Source: Conchocele bisecta
Lineage: Eukaryota; Mollusca; Bivalvia; Lucinida; Thyasiridae
Direction of reading: 5' to 3'
Assembly: GCA_029237695.1 (NCBI GenBank)
Contig: CM055265.1
Coordinates: 85,347,447-85,411,446, forward strand
Length of the DNA: 64,000 nt
Below the pieces are notes generated by a model. That model was not told where the DNA came from. It was given only the letters and a program-made list of their open reading frames with translations, and did not search any database. Below, piece by piece: positions 46,187 through 56,747 of the stretch (the first letter of the stretch is position 1; each line of letters starts with the position of its first letter). The position numbers and the translations under genes were made by a program.

Positions 46187-46261
46187 ATGCATTCGCGCAG
46201 TCTGATACGGACATACACCTGTCGAAATTAGGTCATGTTGGTGTGGAATAGCTTGTGTATC

Positions 46262-46656
46262 AAGGTGTATGATCACGTGGTACTAACAACAACAACAAGT
46301 ACCGATTCAAAGTACGTATTATTTTATAGTGTCCTTATTACGTAACGGATTTTGATGAAATATGGCGCATCAAACGCGTCTTGTTAAGCTGCATTTGGTG
46401 GTCTCTATATTTTCGCCCAAACTTCTGTCGTTTTTGCGAAGAATCGATTTCCGTGTCTCCGACACGGAAATCGATTCTTCGCAAAAACGACATAAGTCTA
46501 TGCCAAATTCCATAGACCACCAAATGCAGCTCATGGAGACGCGTTTGCTGCGCCATATTTCATCAAAATCAGTTGCATATTAAGGAAAATATCAAATAAT
46601 ACTTACTTTGGAGTGGGCGGCGTTGTTGTTTTTGTTACCACGTGATCATGCACCTT
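46262..46656. mobile_element. GATCACGTGGT MITE, family 11, full copy
   Basis: The ends AAGGTGTATGATCACGTGGT and TACCACGTGATCATGCACCTT are near-perfect inverted repeats. The centre is a hairpin of about 25-base arms, AAGAATCGATTTCCGTGTC. This is the best reference copy for the family. Confidence 0.8.
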
Positions 46657-47158
46657 ATGTATGAGGGTCCTATGGCAAACTGGCCCTGCCCAAGTGAAAG
46701 GCATAAGTAAAAATAAGGTATCCATAAAATAATAATAAATAAAACAAAAAAACAATATATGCATTGCATAGTGGAAAATGATGATCAGAGTCTTCACTGG
46801 TCATCACGTACTGGGGGTAGTTTTTGTTATAAGTCGGGACACATATTGAAAGCGTAGGTGGATTAACTGCGAATATCTTCAATATTATTATGAATATAAA
46901 AGCTCTTACATATTTGCGTAGACTTACGTCCTCTTTGAAGTAGCGTCACTGTTTTCTGGTGTTTTTTTGGGTTTTTTTATAAAATATCATGATGTGTATA
47001 TGGTATCCGCATGTATTTTATGCCAACTTCCGATGTAATTTATGGAAAATAGCCCATTTTTTAGAAATCAATATCAGTGAGCAACGTTGTTGCGATAGGG
47101 GAGGAAATACCAAAGCCATGCCCGTATTATATTATATGTAAACTAATTAATTTTACTA
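46657..47158. other. Unassigned stretch
   Basis: A small family 5 scrap (TTTATGGAAAATAG) lies near 47040. No gene recognised. Confidence 0.4.
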
Positions 47159-47219
47159 CAGTGAAACCTATCTAAACCGGACACAGGTTAGTTGTGCTTC
47201 ATTTTGATAGGTTTCATTG
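47159..47219. mobile_element. CAGTG hairpin MITE, shortened
   Basis: CAGTGAAACCTATCTAAACC to TTTGATAGGTTTCATTG, with a reduced centre. Confidence 0.65.
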
Positions 47220-47279
47220 TCGATGATAATGTATGTTCATGATCAAAAAGTGTATTTAAGTAGTCATATACTTGCTTTA

Positions 47280-47385
47280 CAGTGAAACATCTCTAAACCG
47301 GACACCCTGGGCGGTCCAGTGGAACATCTCTAAACCGGACACCCTGGGGACCTCCCAGGGTGTCCGGTTTAGAGAGGTTCCACTG
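47280..47385. mobile_element. CAGTG hairpin MITE with duplicated left arm
   Basis: CAGTGAAACATCTCTAAACC is followed by a second CAGTGGAACATCTCTAAACC, then one complete right arm, GTTTAGAGAGGTTCCACTG. The structure suggests template switching or a target-primed duplication of one arm. Confidence 0.75.
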
Positions 47386-47657
47386 TATATAACTAAACCG
47401 AAAACTTTTACATATATGTTGCCACTCTCTGCTACTTTCATTTCTAATATGGATGTTTAAAACCAACTTTTACATAACCTGCAACATTTCTGTACTGGAT
47501 CTACACTAAATAAATCATAGTTTCGTTTACTCATAATAATAACAAAATCACATTTCCTCTGACCTCTGACCATCCCAGATTTAATTAAGTTTATTAGTGC
47601 CTATAATCCTACACGTATAGCCCATGACACTAAGTTGGGGCCACCCGCATTAAGTAT

Positions 47658-48133
47658 TTTAAAGGTACATGCCCACTCAGTAGGCACAAACTGTTCTTTA
47701 TAGGAATTAAATAAGTGTATAATTGTGTCACTATTCCACCCATTCTAAAAATTACGAGTGCCCGCTATACAGATATATTCATTTAGTAATATTTATTTTA
47801 CTGATAGTGACTCGCGGTGGTATCAGGCTATTTTCATATGCAAATGAGGCATGATATTTTTTAATTATTTATATTAATTAAATGTGTCACCTGAAAAAAT
47901 AATCGTTTAGACAGATTATAACGTATGATAATTGCACATCAAAAAATAAATACAGAGTATATATAGTAAACATTTTAAGGAAAAACGGTTATCGCCCCTG
48001 ATAAAATGCATAATAATGCCAATCAATACGTGGGGTAATGGTGAATGAATGTTTATTTTACCAGAAAATGTCTCAGATGATGTCTCTGATATAAAGAACA
48101 TTTTGTACCTACTGAGTGGGCATGCATCTTTAA
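47658..48133. mobile_element. GCCCACTCAGTAGG element, family 20, full copy
   Basis: The terminal inverted repeats of about 45 bases include TACATGCCCACTCAGTAGGC and TTCTTTAT. TTTAAA adjoins the left end and a TTTAAA-like sequence the right end. The 380 bp interior is AT-rich with no recognised ORF. Confidence 0.7.
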
Positions 48134-48166
48134 ATAATAATAATTCGCCGACTTTTCGTTTTTAGT

Positions 48167-48260
48167 TTAAACATATTTATTTGTATATAATTTACAAGTA
48201 AGGCATCAATAGTAGTATATACAGAGTTATACAAATGGGATTTGATTGAAAGCAAGCTTA
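48167..48260 (-). mobile_element. Possible LINE 3' end fragment
   Basis: AGTTTAAACATATTTATTTG and ATAATTTACAA resemble the 3' end of the LINE at 1854. It would be a very short, 5'-truncated copy. Confidence 0.35.
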
Positions 48261-48631
48261 TATAAATCCTCTCCCTAACATAATTAGTACTGCCATTAGC
48301 ATAAAATGGGATTTTATTCTTGTTTTATGCTCATAGTTTCTGCTTCCTGCGATACCCGGTAGATGTATTATAGGATGAGTATATGTAAATATACACGCAT
48401 GAACCAATCGTTAACAAAGAAAGGAAAAACACCTATTTTAGTCCGTTATTATAAAAAGAACATTATAACTATTGGTCGCCATAGTCGTCTATAGCGTGAC
48501 AACACCGGGACTTGCATGTAGCTATATTAAACCGGAAAGTGATACCGGGTATATATAAGTGAAACCCATGTCAATACATCACCGACCTATACAAACGGGT
48601 GTGTTTAGATGAAAGATAGCACAACTATCCC
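48261..48631. other. Unassigned stretch
   Basis: No gene or shared repeat recognised. A GCATAAAATGGGATTTTATTC-type imperfect palindrome is near 48299. Confidence 0.35.
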
Positions 48632-48856
48632 TGCCATGTGATTTTCCGATTTTTCATGAAACATATTTACATAAACTGTGATATTTTCTGTTGTCGATGC
48701 GGGACGCTGACGAAACTTTCATAGCAAATGCGGAATAGAATTCCGCATTTGCTATGAAACTTTCGTCTGCGTCAGACATCTTTTATGGAAAATATCGTAA
48801 ATTTTGTAAAATAATTTTCACATGTTCTTAGGTACAAAATCACATGGCGTGTCTCA
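48632..48856. mobile_element. GAGACACGCC MITE, family 5, palindromic copy
   Basis: GCCATGTGATTTT to AAAATCACATGGCGTGTCTC. The centre TAGCAAATGCGGAATAGAATTCCGCATTTGCTA-like palindrome is perfect over 16-base arms. This is the best reference with 60229. Confidence 0.8.
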
Positions 48857-49262
48857 AGTATCCCCGCTATTTCGTGTTTGTAACACAATCTACAATGGCC
48901 AGACAGGGTATGTATTTTCCTACGACTGTATATTCCATTGTAGTCAATTATTTTCTCATGATATTGAGTTTCTGTTGGCATCTCTGGGGATATAAATGAT
49001 TTGACATGAAGGTCACGTGATAGGTTATATATGTAAATGGTCATTGGGAAATACTAAACTGCAATGAGGGATCGTAGCTAGTTATCTCCCTTAGCAAATC
49101 TATTTATAGAGATCCATCCGGTACTGTGCTGCATTTCAACGTTTATTTCTTGCCGAATTGCACAAAATTTGCGAACAGCGTAAACCCAGATCAGACTGCA
49201 CATCTGCAAAATTTAGAACATTCAAGTTTTCGTTCCATTTCTACAGCACGTAGAGACGAACA
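48857..49262. other. Unassigned stretch
   Basis: An ADPDQT scrap (GCGAACAGCGTAAACCCAGA) at 49172-49205; otherwise nothing recognised. Confidence 0.4.
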
Positions 49263-49491
49263 TTAACCCTTTCCCCGTTTTGCGATATTTCGACTCGTCC
49301 AAATCCAAAACATCTGAATAAAAGAATCAAATGCTGGGTCAAATGATGGTTAAATTATCTGATAGAGTAGAAAACATTGTGGGAAAAGGAGAAATTGCTT
49401 GTTACAAGCAATTTCTCCTTTTCCCACAATGTTTTCAAAAGACATCTTCAGCAGAGGCGTGAAAAGTCGTCTCTATCAGGGAAAAGGTTAA
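49263..49491. mobile_element. TTAA-flanked MITE (piggyBac-like) with central hairpin
   Basis: TTAA-CCCTTTCCCC at the left and GGGAAAAGG-TTAA at the right. Inside, 49370-49432 is a hairpin with arms AAAACATTGTGGGAAAAGGA. TTAA target sites with C-rich ends suit piggyBac-type elements (inference). Confidence 0.65.
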
Positions 49492-49580
49492 CAAGCTTTA
49501 GTTTCGTCACTACGCGATATAGAAACGAATGAATACAATATTGTAGTTCTTAATTTCGTCTCTACACGGCGTAATTGTTG

Positions 49581-49747
49581 TGGAAGACTCGGACATGTGA
49601 CATAAAAAATGTCCATTAAAAAATCCATTACCCCACCCACCTGGGATGCGCACTTTACATTACGTTCAAGTGCGAATCAAGGTGGGTGGGGTAATGGCTT
49701 TTTTTGTAATAGGCATTTTTTTATTTCACAGGTCAGAGTCTTCTACC
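49581..49747. mobile_element. Family 13 foldback copy
   Basis: GGAAGACTCGGACATGTGA to CACAGGTCAGAGTCTTC. The shared CCATTACCCCACCCACC block and complement are conserved; the tip differs from 9996-10172. Confidence 0.75.
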
Positions 49748-50051
49748 AGTGAATTTAATGTCTACCCGGTGTAGAAACGAAGGAACGAATTTCAAGGTTC
49801 TTGATTTATCTTTCCACATGCGTAGAAACGTACGAATGAAATGTAATGTTCTACATGTTCGTTTCTGTGAAACATATAAGGGTATGGGATCACGTGGTCT
49901 ATTGTTTACACTGCAATAATGGCGCCCATGAGGTCTCAGGTAAATCTTATTTGTCATCAATACGATTGCAGTTTCTTTCTTTTAATGATGACCATGTTCC
50001 AGCTTGGACATTCTGCAGAGAAATTTTAATCATACGAAATCGAACGTTGTT

Positions 50052-51373
50052 ATATATATGTTAAACAATTCTTGTTATTATACGCTGACGACACTATTCT
50101 CATGTCTGAGACAGAAACTGGCCTACAAGATGCTCTAAATTATTTTCATCAATACTGTATTCAGTGGAAATTAGAAGTAAACGCATCAAAAACCAAAATT
50201 ATGATTTTCAAAAAACGTAAATCATCAAAAAAGATAGCCTTTACATATAACGATAACACAATTGAAATTGTAGACCACTTTACATATTTGGGAAATGTTT
50301 TTTCACAAAACGGAACTTTTCATAAGACTAAGAAACATTTGATTGACCAAGCATCCAAAGCTCTTTTCAGCCTATTTAGAAAGATTAACAACTTGTCAAC
50401 TCCAGTAGACTGTCAGCTTAAGTTATTTGATCAATGTATCACTCCAATTCTCTGCTATGCCTGTGAAATCTGGGGATTTGAAAACATTTCGGCTAATGAA
50501 ACAATTCATTTGAAATTTTGTAAAACTGTTTTGGGGGTAAAGAAATCCACACCAAATTTCATGGTTTATGGAGAACTCGGCAAATTTCCGCTTATTATTG
50601 ACATTAAATGTAGAATTATTTCGTTTTGGGCAAAATTAGTTTCAGGGAAGCAGAGTAAATTATTGTTTCTTATGTATAAGTTATTATATACACAACATGA
50701 AGCAAATGTGACTCATTTCCGATGGATTCAGAATGTTAAATCTATTTTAACTGAAATTGGAGTTCCTGGAGTATGGCTTAGCCAGAACGATGTTAATGCT
50801 ATCTGGCTGAGCCACTACGCCAGGACTCAGCTTCAGAACCAGTTTATTCAGTCATGGCTCACCAGCATCGATTCATCTTCACGTGGAATTACGTATAGAA
50901 TCTTTAAAACAGAGTTTGGATTAGAAACATATTTAATTAATCTCACGGAAAGGTTAAGAAAAACATTGACCAGATTTCGAACTTGTAATCATAGACTGGC
51001 GGTCGAAACTGGTGGATGGACAGGTGTGCCGAGAGCAAGCAGGGTCTGCAACAAATGTGGCGCTGGTGCTCTCGGTGACGAGTTTCATTTCCTTTTCGAG
51101 TGCCGCTTCTATGATGAAGTTCGAAAACGGTATATCAAGCCATTTTATTTTAGAATACCAAATATTTTAAAATTCGCACAGCTATTTGAGAAAAAATCTG
51201 GAAAGCAATTAAGAAATTTAGCTATTTTTATAAGAAATGCTTTATGGTTACAATGACTAGTGAGCTTATACATATGCATTTTGTATTTTTACCCATCGTC
51301 GTATTATGTAATCTATTGTATACCTCGTGTGTCACGTATGTGGCTTAGAGTGAATAAAATGTATTGTATTGTA
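50052..51373 (+). mobile_element. 5'-truncated LINE nested in foldback element
   Basis: About 1.32 kb flanked by TTGTT (50047-50051 and 51374-51378). The intact foldback at 62180 has CGTTGTTTAAAC at this point, so the target duplication is about 5 bp, partly hidden by the tail. It contains the RT tail, a short 3' UTR of about 100 bases and a (GTATT)n tail. It has no 5' region and cannot be autonomous. Confidence 0.85.
50054..51256 (+). pseudogene. LINE reverse transcriptase, C-terminal 400 residues
   Basis: The frame is open from the insertion junction. It begins IYVKQFLLLYADD, so the catalytic YADD box (active-site aspartates) is the first recognisable motif; upstream palm and endonuclease are gone. 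Downstream come the thumb region with WKLEVNASKTKIM and FTYLGNVFS, the CKTVLGVKKSTPN block, and near the C terminus a zinc-knuckle-like CX2CX9HX4C (Cys326, Cys329, His339, Cys344, counting from the Leu-Leu-Tyr start codon at 50072). No stop or frameshift in about 400 codons, so the insertion is recent or its parent is active. The Jockey/CR1-type assignment is tentative. Confidence 0.85.
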
Positions 51374-51645
51374 TTGTTTAAAATTGGTCCGATTCAAATT
51401 TCTCTGCGGAATGTTCAGACTAACTACACAAGTAATATTGCTAAATTTGGTATTGGCGGACTCGTACCGTTAACGGCTGGAACATGCTCATCATTAAAAG
51501 GAAGAAACCGCAGTCGTATTGATGAAAAATAAGATTTACCTGAGACCTCATGGGCGCCGCCATTATTGCAGTATAAACAATAGACCACGTGAGCCCATAC
51601 CCTTATATGTTTAAACAATAGACTACGTGATCCCGTACCGTGACA

Positions 51646-51956
51646 TAGCAACATGAAATATACCCATGTATTCTTCAGAGTGTCCGGGTTAGAGACGTTC
51701 GACTATATAATCAGCCACCCGGTAATCGACTGCACCCGTAACCGGTAATCGACTTTCGACTGCACTCCGTTTTCGATTCACGAGAAGTTTTGACTAATTT
51801 GAAAGACTGAAATTTGCACAAAACCCTTTAGTACTTATATTTTAAATCATAGAAGGAAATTATCAGATTATTCAGATAAAAACATTATGTTTTAAATATG
51901 TTTTAATTATTTAATTGTGGACCGTTTAAATACACGAAAACCGCGTTGAAGACATG
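51646..51956. other. Unassigned stretch with a half pogo-like arm
   Basis: GTGTCCGGGTTAGAGACGTTCGAC (about 51680) is half of the CAGTG family. ACCGGTAATCGACT is repeated near 51730-51755. Nothing else recognised. Confidence 0.4.
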
Positions 51957-52179
51957 GAGCCCGTTTCACTAAACTTCTTACGACTAAAATGTTTATAAGT
52001 GCAAATGTAGGAGCGTCTGTAAATTTCAATAGATGGATTTACATTTATTGAGCATAGGCTCAATAAATGTAAATCCAATAATTGTTTACAAGAAAACATT
52101 GGTAATGAAAAATGTACAGACTATCATAATATTGCACTTATGAACATTTTAGTCGTACGAAGTTTATTGAAACCGCCCT
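51957..52179. mobile_element. GGGCCCGTTTCACTAAAC MITE, family 7
   Basis: GAGCCCGTTTCACTAAAC to GTTTATTGAAACCGCCC, with a well-kept central palindrome TTGAGCATAGGCTCAA. Confidence 0.75.
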
Positions 52180-52389
52180 CAGTATGCTAGCAGGTGGTGG
52201 GTGGGCTCAGGAGTGGGGTGAGATGGGGTGGTATGGGAGTGATTTTGTGAGGTCATTGGCAGAACGAGACCAGTTTCGTACGACAGGTGGCGCGGTAATC
52301 TATCAAATGGCAGATCACATGACAACACAACAGGGAAAATATTATTGTCGTATGCAGTTGGTTTCCTTTTCGTTTAAATTTCTTAACTA

Positions 52390-52500
52390 AAACATATTTG
52401 GCAGCACATGAGAATCGTCTCCATCGGAGACGATTCTCAATCGCTGCCAATACATGTTTTGTGAATAAACCTTCAAAATAAAAAAACAGCAGACGGCAAA
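52390..52500. repeat. Hairpin related to 4957-5148
   Basis: AACATATTTGGCAGC and its complement flank GAATCGTCTCCATCGGAGACGATTC-type sequence at 52390-52460. The following AACAGCAGACGGCAA resembles the right end of the MITE at 4957. Confidence 0.6.
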
Positions 52501-53182
52501 AAAATAATTTATCGTTGTACGTAAGTATTAAATGACAACCAAGTAGGTATAACATCACAAATTTGATTTATCGCCCATTGTTGTCCCACCACGATAGTTA
52601 GACTAATTTAATCCGGGGTTTATTTTCAAAACATCTGCCCATCGTTATGATCAAAGACCTATATACTTAACTTGCATAGTTCACACTGAGCAGACATTCC
52701 CTTTAAAACGCTGGTTAATTTGTATACGTTGTAAATTATATAAATGTTCCAAGCGAAGACTGAAAATACATTTGATACAATTACCGCCCATTTACCAATA
52801 AAGACCGCTTACAACATTATATATTATAAGAAATCATGTATTTTTTGTATGCATTGGTTATATGTGAGCCCACGTGCCCTAGGCTAGTGTGCAAACTCAA
52901 CATTGAAAAAACTGATCTCGTACCTGCCGTCGGCGCGTGAGTTTGATCAGTCGGCCATTGACATGACCGTCTTCCGGTGTGTGGAAGGATACCATCTGGG
53001 GATATCCGAACTCGGTCAACCCGCGCCGGTAACTGAGAAAACGGACCTTATGGCGTGCCGCTTCCACGATGATATTACAGTAGCTGCACGTTTTCCGCTT
53101 TATAGGCAACGGGTGTAATGTAATGTAATGCAGTACAACGAAATGTATATTCTGTCTATGTGTGCCTTCGCCGCGTCTAATT
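52501..53182. other. Unassigned stretch
   Basis: Frames of about 70 codons overlap on both strands at 52897-53118. One has a CSYC motif but no recognised domain. Confidence 0.35.
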
Positions 53183-53370
53183 CTAAGTGTAAGTACAAAT
53201 TTAGGATCGTCTGTAAATTTAATTTGATGGAATTACAGCAGCCTATGCTCAATAAATGTAAATCCAATAATTATTTATACGAAAACGTTGTTAATGTGAA
53301 ATTTACAGAATATCATAATTTTGCACTTACGAACATTTTAGTCGTACGAAGTTTAGTGAAAAGGGCCCCT
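53183..53370. mobile_element. Family 7 MITE, left-truncated
   Basis: Begins inside the left arm (AGTGTAAGTACAAATTTAGG) and ends GTTTAGTGAAAAGGGCCCC. Confidence 0.7.
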
Positions 53371-53491
53371 GGAGCGGGCTAAAGAAAATAAAAATATTTT
53401 ATTTTATTTAGCACAAATAATTTATTTTATTTAGCGCGCTCCATTATGACAATTATTGAGAAAACACAATTATATAAAATAATTAAAAATA

Positions 53492-53561
53492 CAGTACAAC
53501 CTCGTTAAACCGGACAATCTGGGGACCCCATTGTTTAATGTACATACACGGTGTTTCACTG
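53492..53561. mobile_element. CAGTG hairpin MITE, degenerate
   Basis: CAGTACAACCTCGTTAAACC to TTTCACTG with TA on both flanks; the right arm is eroded. Confidence 0.55.
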
Positions 53562-53640
53562 TAATTGTTGTCATTGTTTCATTGTCGTGTCTATTCATGA
53601 TTGAAAATGACAAACAGAATGTTCATGGAATGCTTAATGA

Positions 53641-53709
53641 AAGTGGAACCTTTCTTAACCGGATACCCTGGGGACCTCCCAGGGGGTCCGGTTTACAGAA
53701 GTTCTACTG
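53641..53709. mobile_element. CAGTG hairpin MITE
   Basis: AAGTGGAACCTTTCTTAACC to GGTTTACAGAAGTTCTACTG with CCCTGGGGACCTCCCAGGG at the turn. Confidence 0.65.
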
Positions 53710-53913
53710 TATATATTCGAAAAACTGATTTCCCGCCGGCGGAAACGTCAAGGCCACGCCTTTTGTTCGCAGTAAATGAATTAAATCTAGTTTTATTATC
53801 CACGTAGACAAATACATATCATCCTCCGTGCATCTGCTTGTATTTTACATACAGATAGCATAGATGCATGGTCGCCCTAAGTGCATGCAGGTACATAATA
53901 CACGATCTTCAAT

Positions 53914-54321
53914 GTGGCTGTGCCTGGAGAAATGGGGCTTATGGGCATTGTGACCAGTGTTGTTCTTGGGCAAATATCACACTCCTGTACACAGCAGAAT
54001 GTGCACCATATGCAATTCATATGAAAATGAAATATATATGCTGTTCCTATGTAACACATATGAAAAACATATGAATTGCATATGAAATTCATATGAAAAG
54101 AGCACATATGAAATTCATATGAAAAGAGCACATATGGAATTCATATGCGGCACATTGTGTAGTGTAGCTGGATAATAATTGCTTGTTTGAAGCAAGACGT
54201 ATGTTTCATTGATGAGATGGCGAACAGTAAAGATCCTGATCAGACTGTGCGGATGCACAGGCTGGTCTGGATCTACACTGGTCGCAAAACCCATAAGTTC
54301 CATTTCTCCAGTGACAGACAC
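53914..54321. mobile_element. ADPDQT-family MITE split by a CATATG-array element
   Basis: GTGGCTGTGCCTGGAGAAAT to TTCTCCAGTGACAGACAC. The host reads ..CACACTCCTGTA up to 53989 and resumes GCTGGATAATAATTGC at 54167, whereas the uninterrupted copy at 42776 has TGTAGCCTGGTAATTATC. Confidence 0.8.
53990..54164. mobile_element. CATATG-array element, copy 2 (nested)
   Basis: The ends are CACAGCAGAATGTGCACC and CACATTGTGTAGTG, the same pair as at 28486-28786 in reverse. The core repeats TTCATATGAAAAGAGCACATA and CATATGAATTGCATATG motifs. It is flanked by TGTA (53986-53989 and 54163-54166), consistent with a TA or TGTA duplication. Confidence 0.75.
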
Positions 54322-54423
54322 GAATACATACCAACCATTGGTTCGTAGAATGTAACTCGACAGCGAGTGTCATGTGTCATGAATATACCCCTTTCAACAC
54401 CACATCCTTGTATAGTGGTATTG

Positions 54424-54541
54424 ACAAAAAGTGTAGATCCAGATGAGCCGGCTAGTCTGACAATCATTTTGTGACTGTTGGATTGGTTGCAAAATTAACA
54501 TATGAAAATCCATTCCAGTTACTTAGGGGTGAATGGGTTAA
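54424..54541. mobile_element. TTAA-type MITE, right half
   Basis: GTCTGACAATCATTTTGTGA, TTGCAAAATTAACATATG and GTTACTTAGGGGTGAATGGG-TTAA match the right half of 54836-55053. The left half is missing. Confidence 0.65.
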
Positions 54542-54661
54542 TAATGTAAAATGTATGTGATCCGTCACGGCAAAAGAGGCATACATTATTTGAGTAATAA
54601 AATCATGGTCTCTTGCGTTTTCCGGGGGTGTACAATACATTTGGTTTGTTTAATGTTTGCG

Positions 54662-54833
54662 CGGAGTCCGGGCAACAGCCCATGGTTTTATTACTTATAT
54701 TTACACTACATTTTCTGATAGTTTCAAAAATATAAATAAACAAATATGGCGTTAAAATTAACAATAATCTTCTTTTACGACATTTTGTCGCAATTCCTGG
54801 AAACGTCATATATGCCTAATGTATTGTATTGGG
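54662..54833. mobile_element. Dispersed repeat shared with 8717-8970
   Basis: AGCCCATGGTTTTATTACTT, ACTACATTTTCTGATAGTTT, GGCGTTAAAATTAACAATAA and GTCGCAATTCC in order. This copy is more compact than the one at 8717. Confidence 0.6.
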
Positions 54834-54835
54834 AT

Positions 54836-55053
54836 TTAACCCTTTGAACCCGAAAGCCCGCTATATCGGTGTATGCGTAACGAGCCGTCTCATCAGGATC
54901 TGCACTGTTTGAAAGTAATTTTCATATTTTTGAGAACAACAAATACCCCCTTTTTATAAATGGAATAGTCTGAAAATCATTTTGCGATGATTGGATTCGT
55001 TGCAAAATTAACATATCGCAGCCCATTCAGTTACTTAGGGGTGAAAGGGTTAA
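54836..55053. mobile_element. TTAA-flanked MITE (piggyBac-like), reference copy
   Basis: TTAA-CCCTTTGAACCCG to GGGGTGAAAGGG-TTAA, 218 bp. The ends CCCTTT and AAAGGG directly abut TTAA on both sides. The inside includes GAGCCGTCTCATCAGGATCT and GATTGGATTCGTTGCAAAAT. Confidence 0.75.
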
Positions 55054-55258
55054 ACACAATACGTGGGCGTTTGCATTATAAATGTATAGAAGATGTATAT
55101 ATTATATTATTACATTCTTTGACCCGGAAGTACATGATGGCAGGGGATAAACAGGCCTCGAAAATTCCACTCGTCAGCTCGTATTGGGGAATTTCGATCA
55201 GGACGAGTGGTAATTTGAAGAGACATTGCGACATAAACGTTACAAAACGTATGAATCA

Positions 55259-55456
55259 AGGTGCATGATCACGTGGTTACAACAACAACAACAACAAGTG
55301 AAACTTCCAAAAAGCGCCTCCGATTCAATGTACATATTATGTTATATTGTCCTTGTTATGTAACGGATTTTGATGACATATGGCGCATCAAACGAGTCTT
55401 GTTAAACTGAATGTGGTGGTCTCGGTACTTTGGCTCAAACTTCTTTCGTTTTTGCA
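55259..55456. mobile_element. GATCACGTGGT MITE, family 11, left half
   Basis: AAGGTGCATGATCACGTGGT, (CAA)n, AACGGATTTTGATGACATAT and ATGTGGTGGTCTCGG, then a break into a family 7 arm. Confidence 0.7.
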
Positions 55457-55702
55457 ATTAAAACTTTCAGACGATCCTAAAAGTTGCACATACGAAAATT
55501 TTAGTCGTACGAAATTTAGTGAAACAGGCCCCTGGATGCCGTTTCATTAAACTTATTACGACTAAAATGTTCATAAGTGCAAACTTATGATTTAACATTA
55601 ACAATGTTTTCTTGTAAACAATTATTGGATTTACATTTATTGAGCATATATGCTCAATAAATGTAAATCCATCAATTAAAATTTCCAGACGATCCTAAAT
55701 GT
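55457..55702. mobile_element. Two partial family 7 MITEs head to tail
   Basis: 55457-55535 is a right arm ending TTTAGTGAAACAGGCCCC. 55537-55702 restarts GCCGTTTCATTAAACTTATT and breaks off in the right arm at GATCCTAAATGTGGACCCC. The second lost part of its left inner arm. Confidence 0.65.
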
Positions 55703-55960
55703 GGACCCCTGATCTGCAACTGGTGGGACGTGCATGCTGATCAGGGTCTACAACAGGCCCCAATTGTCTAGCATATCAACGCATACACAACAAAGAAGAG
55801 TCCCCGTTGAACTAAGTGTCATCCTTATTACATACAGTTATTCAAAAATCTAAAAACGGACCTTAGTATATTCAAGATAGTAGATACTGACCACGTTACA
55901 CCTGGTCAAAACACAATTCCATCTGTCGACAGTAGTAAACGAATCATCAGATGGCTGAAT

Positions 55961-56017
55961 CGCGAACAGTGTAGGGCCAGATCACGCGCAGTCTGATCTG
56001 GCCCTACGCTGGTCGCA
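55961..56017. repeat. Short ADPDQT-type hairpin
   Basis: GCGAACAGTGTAGGGCCAGA pairs with CTGGCCCTACGCTGGTCGC around TCACGCGCAGTCTGA. A further scrap (CTGATCTGCAACTGGTGGGA) is near 55705-55755. Confidence 0.65.
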
Positions 56018-56747
56018 AACATGGTAAGCGACGCCCGACTGTGACATATACACGTGACATACTTACAACTACCGCCATATGTCGCGTTTTACATACAGCT
56101 TGCATCGTTACTGGTGGGCTGTATGACCAAATGAACGGCTGCGCATATAAGTCGTCTTACATTATACCTACAATAATTGCACGATGAAATGTTATTAAAA
56201 TACCAGCAATTTACAATTGGTTTATAACCCCCAACACGGTCGGTATGTTAACACATCTAGAAAGAAATGCAAGTTATTTCCAAGACGATTTGAGAACAAC
56301 CCGCTATATCATTTATCGACGGACAGGTCCTGAAATAAATCTCGTACCGGACGGTGCACTATATGATCTATATGCGTAGATCGATGATGGGCGCAAAATC
56401 AACAAGCTGCTTGTCTCGTGAATTTACTAAAAGTACGTATATCACAGTATCTCCATACATACAGGAACGTCACCAGCTGCTGTATTAAGGGGCAAATATA
56501 CATTTCAGATAAATATACGTACGCCATCTGTCATTCGGTTACACAACCACCCTCCCCTTTGGCGCGTGTTTCGCAGTCTCGCCAATGGTATTATATTACA
56601 TGTACACTGTATGTATTGTATATTATTCAACCTGGGAGAAAAGGGTATTATATATTGCGTAATTTATCTCCTCGTGTTCAAACCTCGTATCGTGCCGCGG
56701 GTGGTTTGTTCGGTGCAATTCTCGAGTAGTAAGAAAGCCAAAAATAA
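56018..56747. other. Unassigned stretch
   Basis: The longest frame is 103 codons at 56418-56729 without a recognised domain; it overlaps a frame of 73 codons. Nothing else recognised. Confidence 0.4.

Larger units (their letters stand above)
49878..51604. mobile_element. GGGTATGGGATCACGTGG foldback split by a LINE, family 23
   Basis: The left part is 49878-50051 and the right part 51374-51604. Joined, they match the intact copy at 61979-62411. Arms include GGGTATGGGATCACGTGG, CTATTGTTTACACTGCA and GGCGCCCATGAGGTCTCAGG. A further partial arm (TTTAAACAATAGACTACGTG) follows at 51605-51645. Confidence 0.8.

Noticed and set aside
52897..53118. Antiparallel ~70-codon frames with CSYC
   Set aside because: Open on both strands, no recognised domain, no neighbouring exon.
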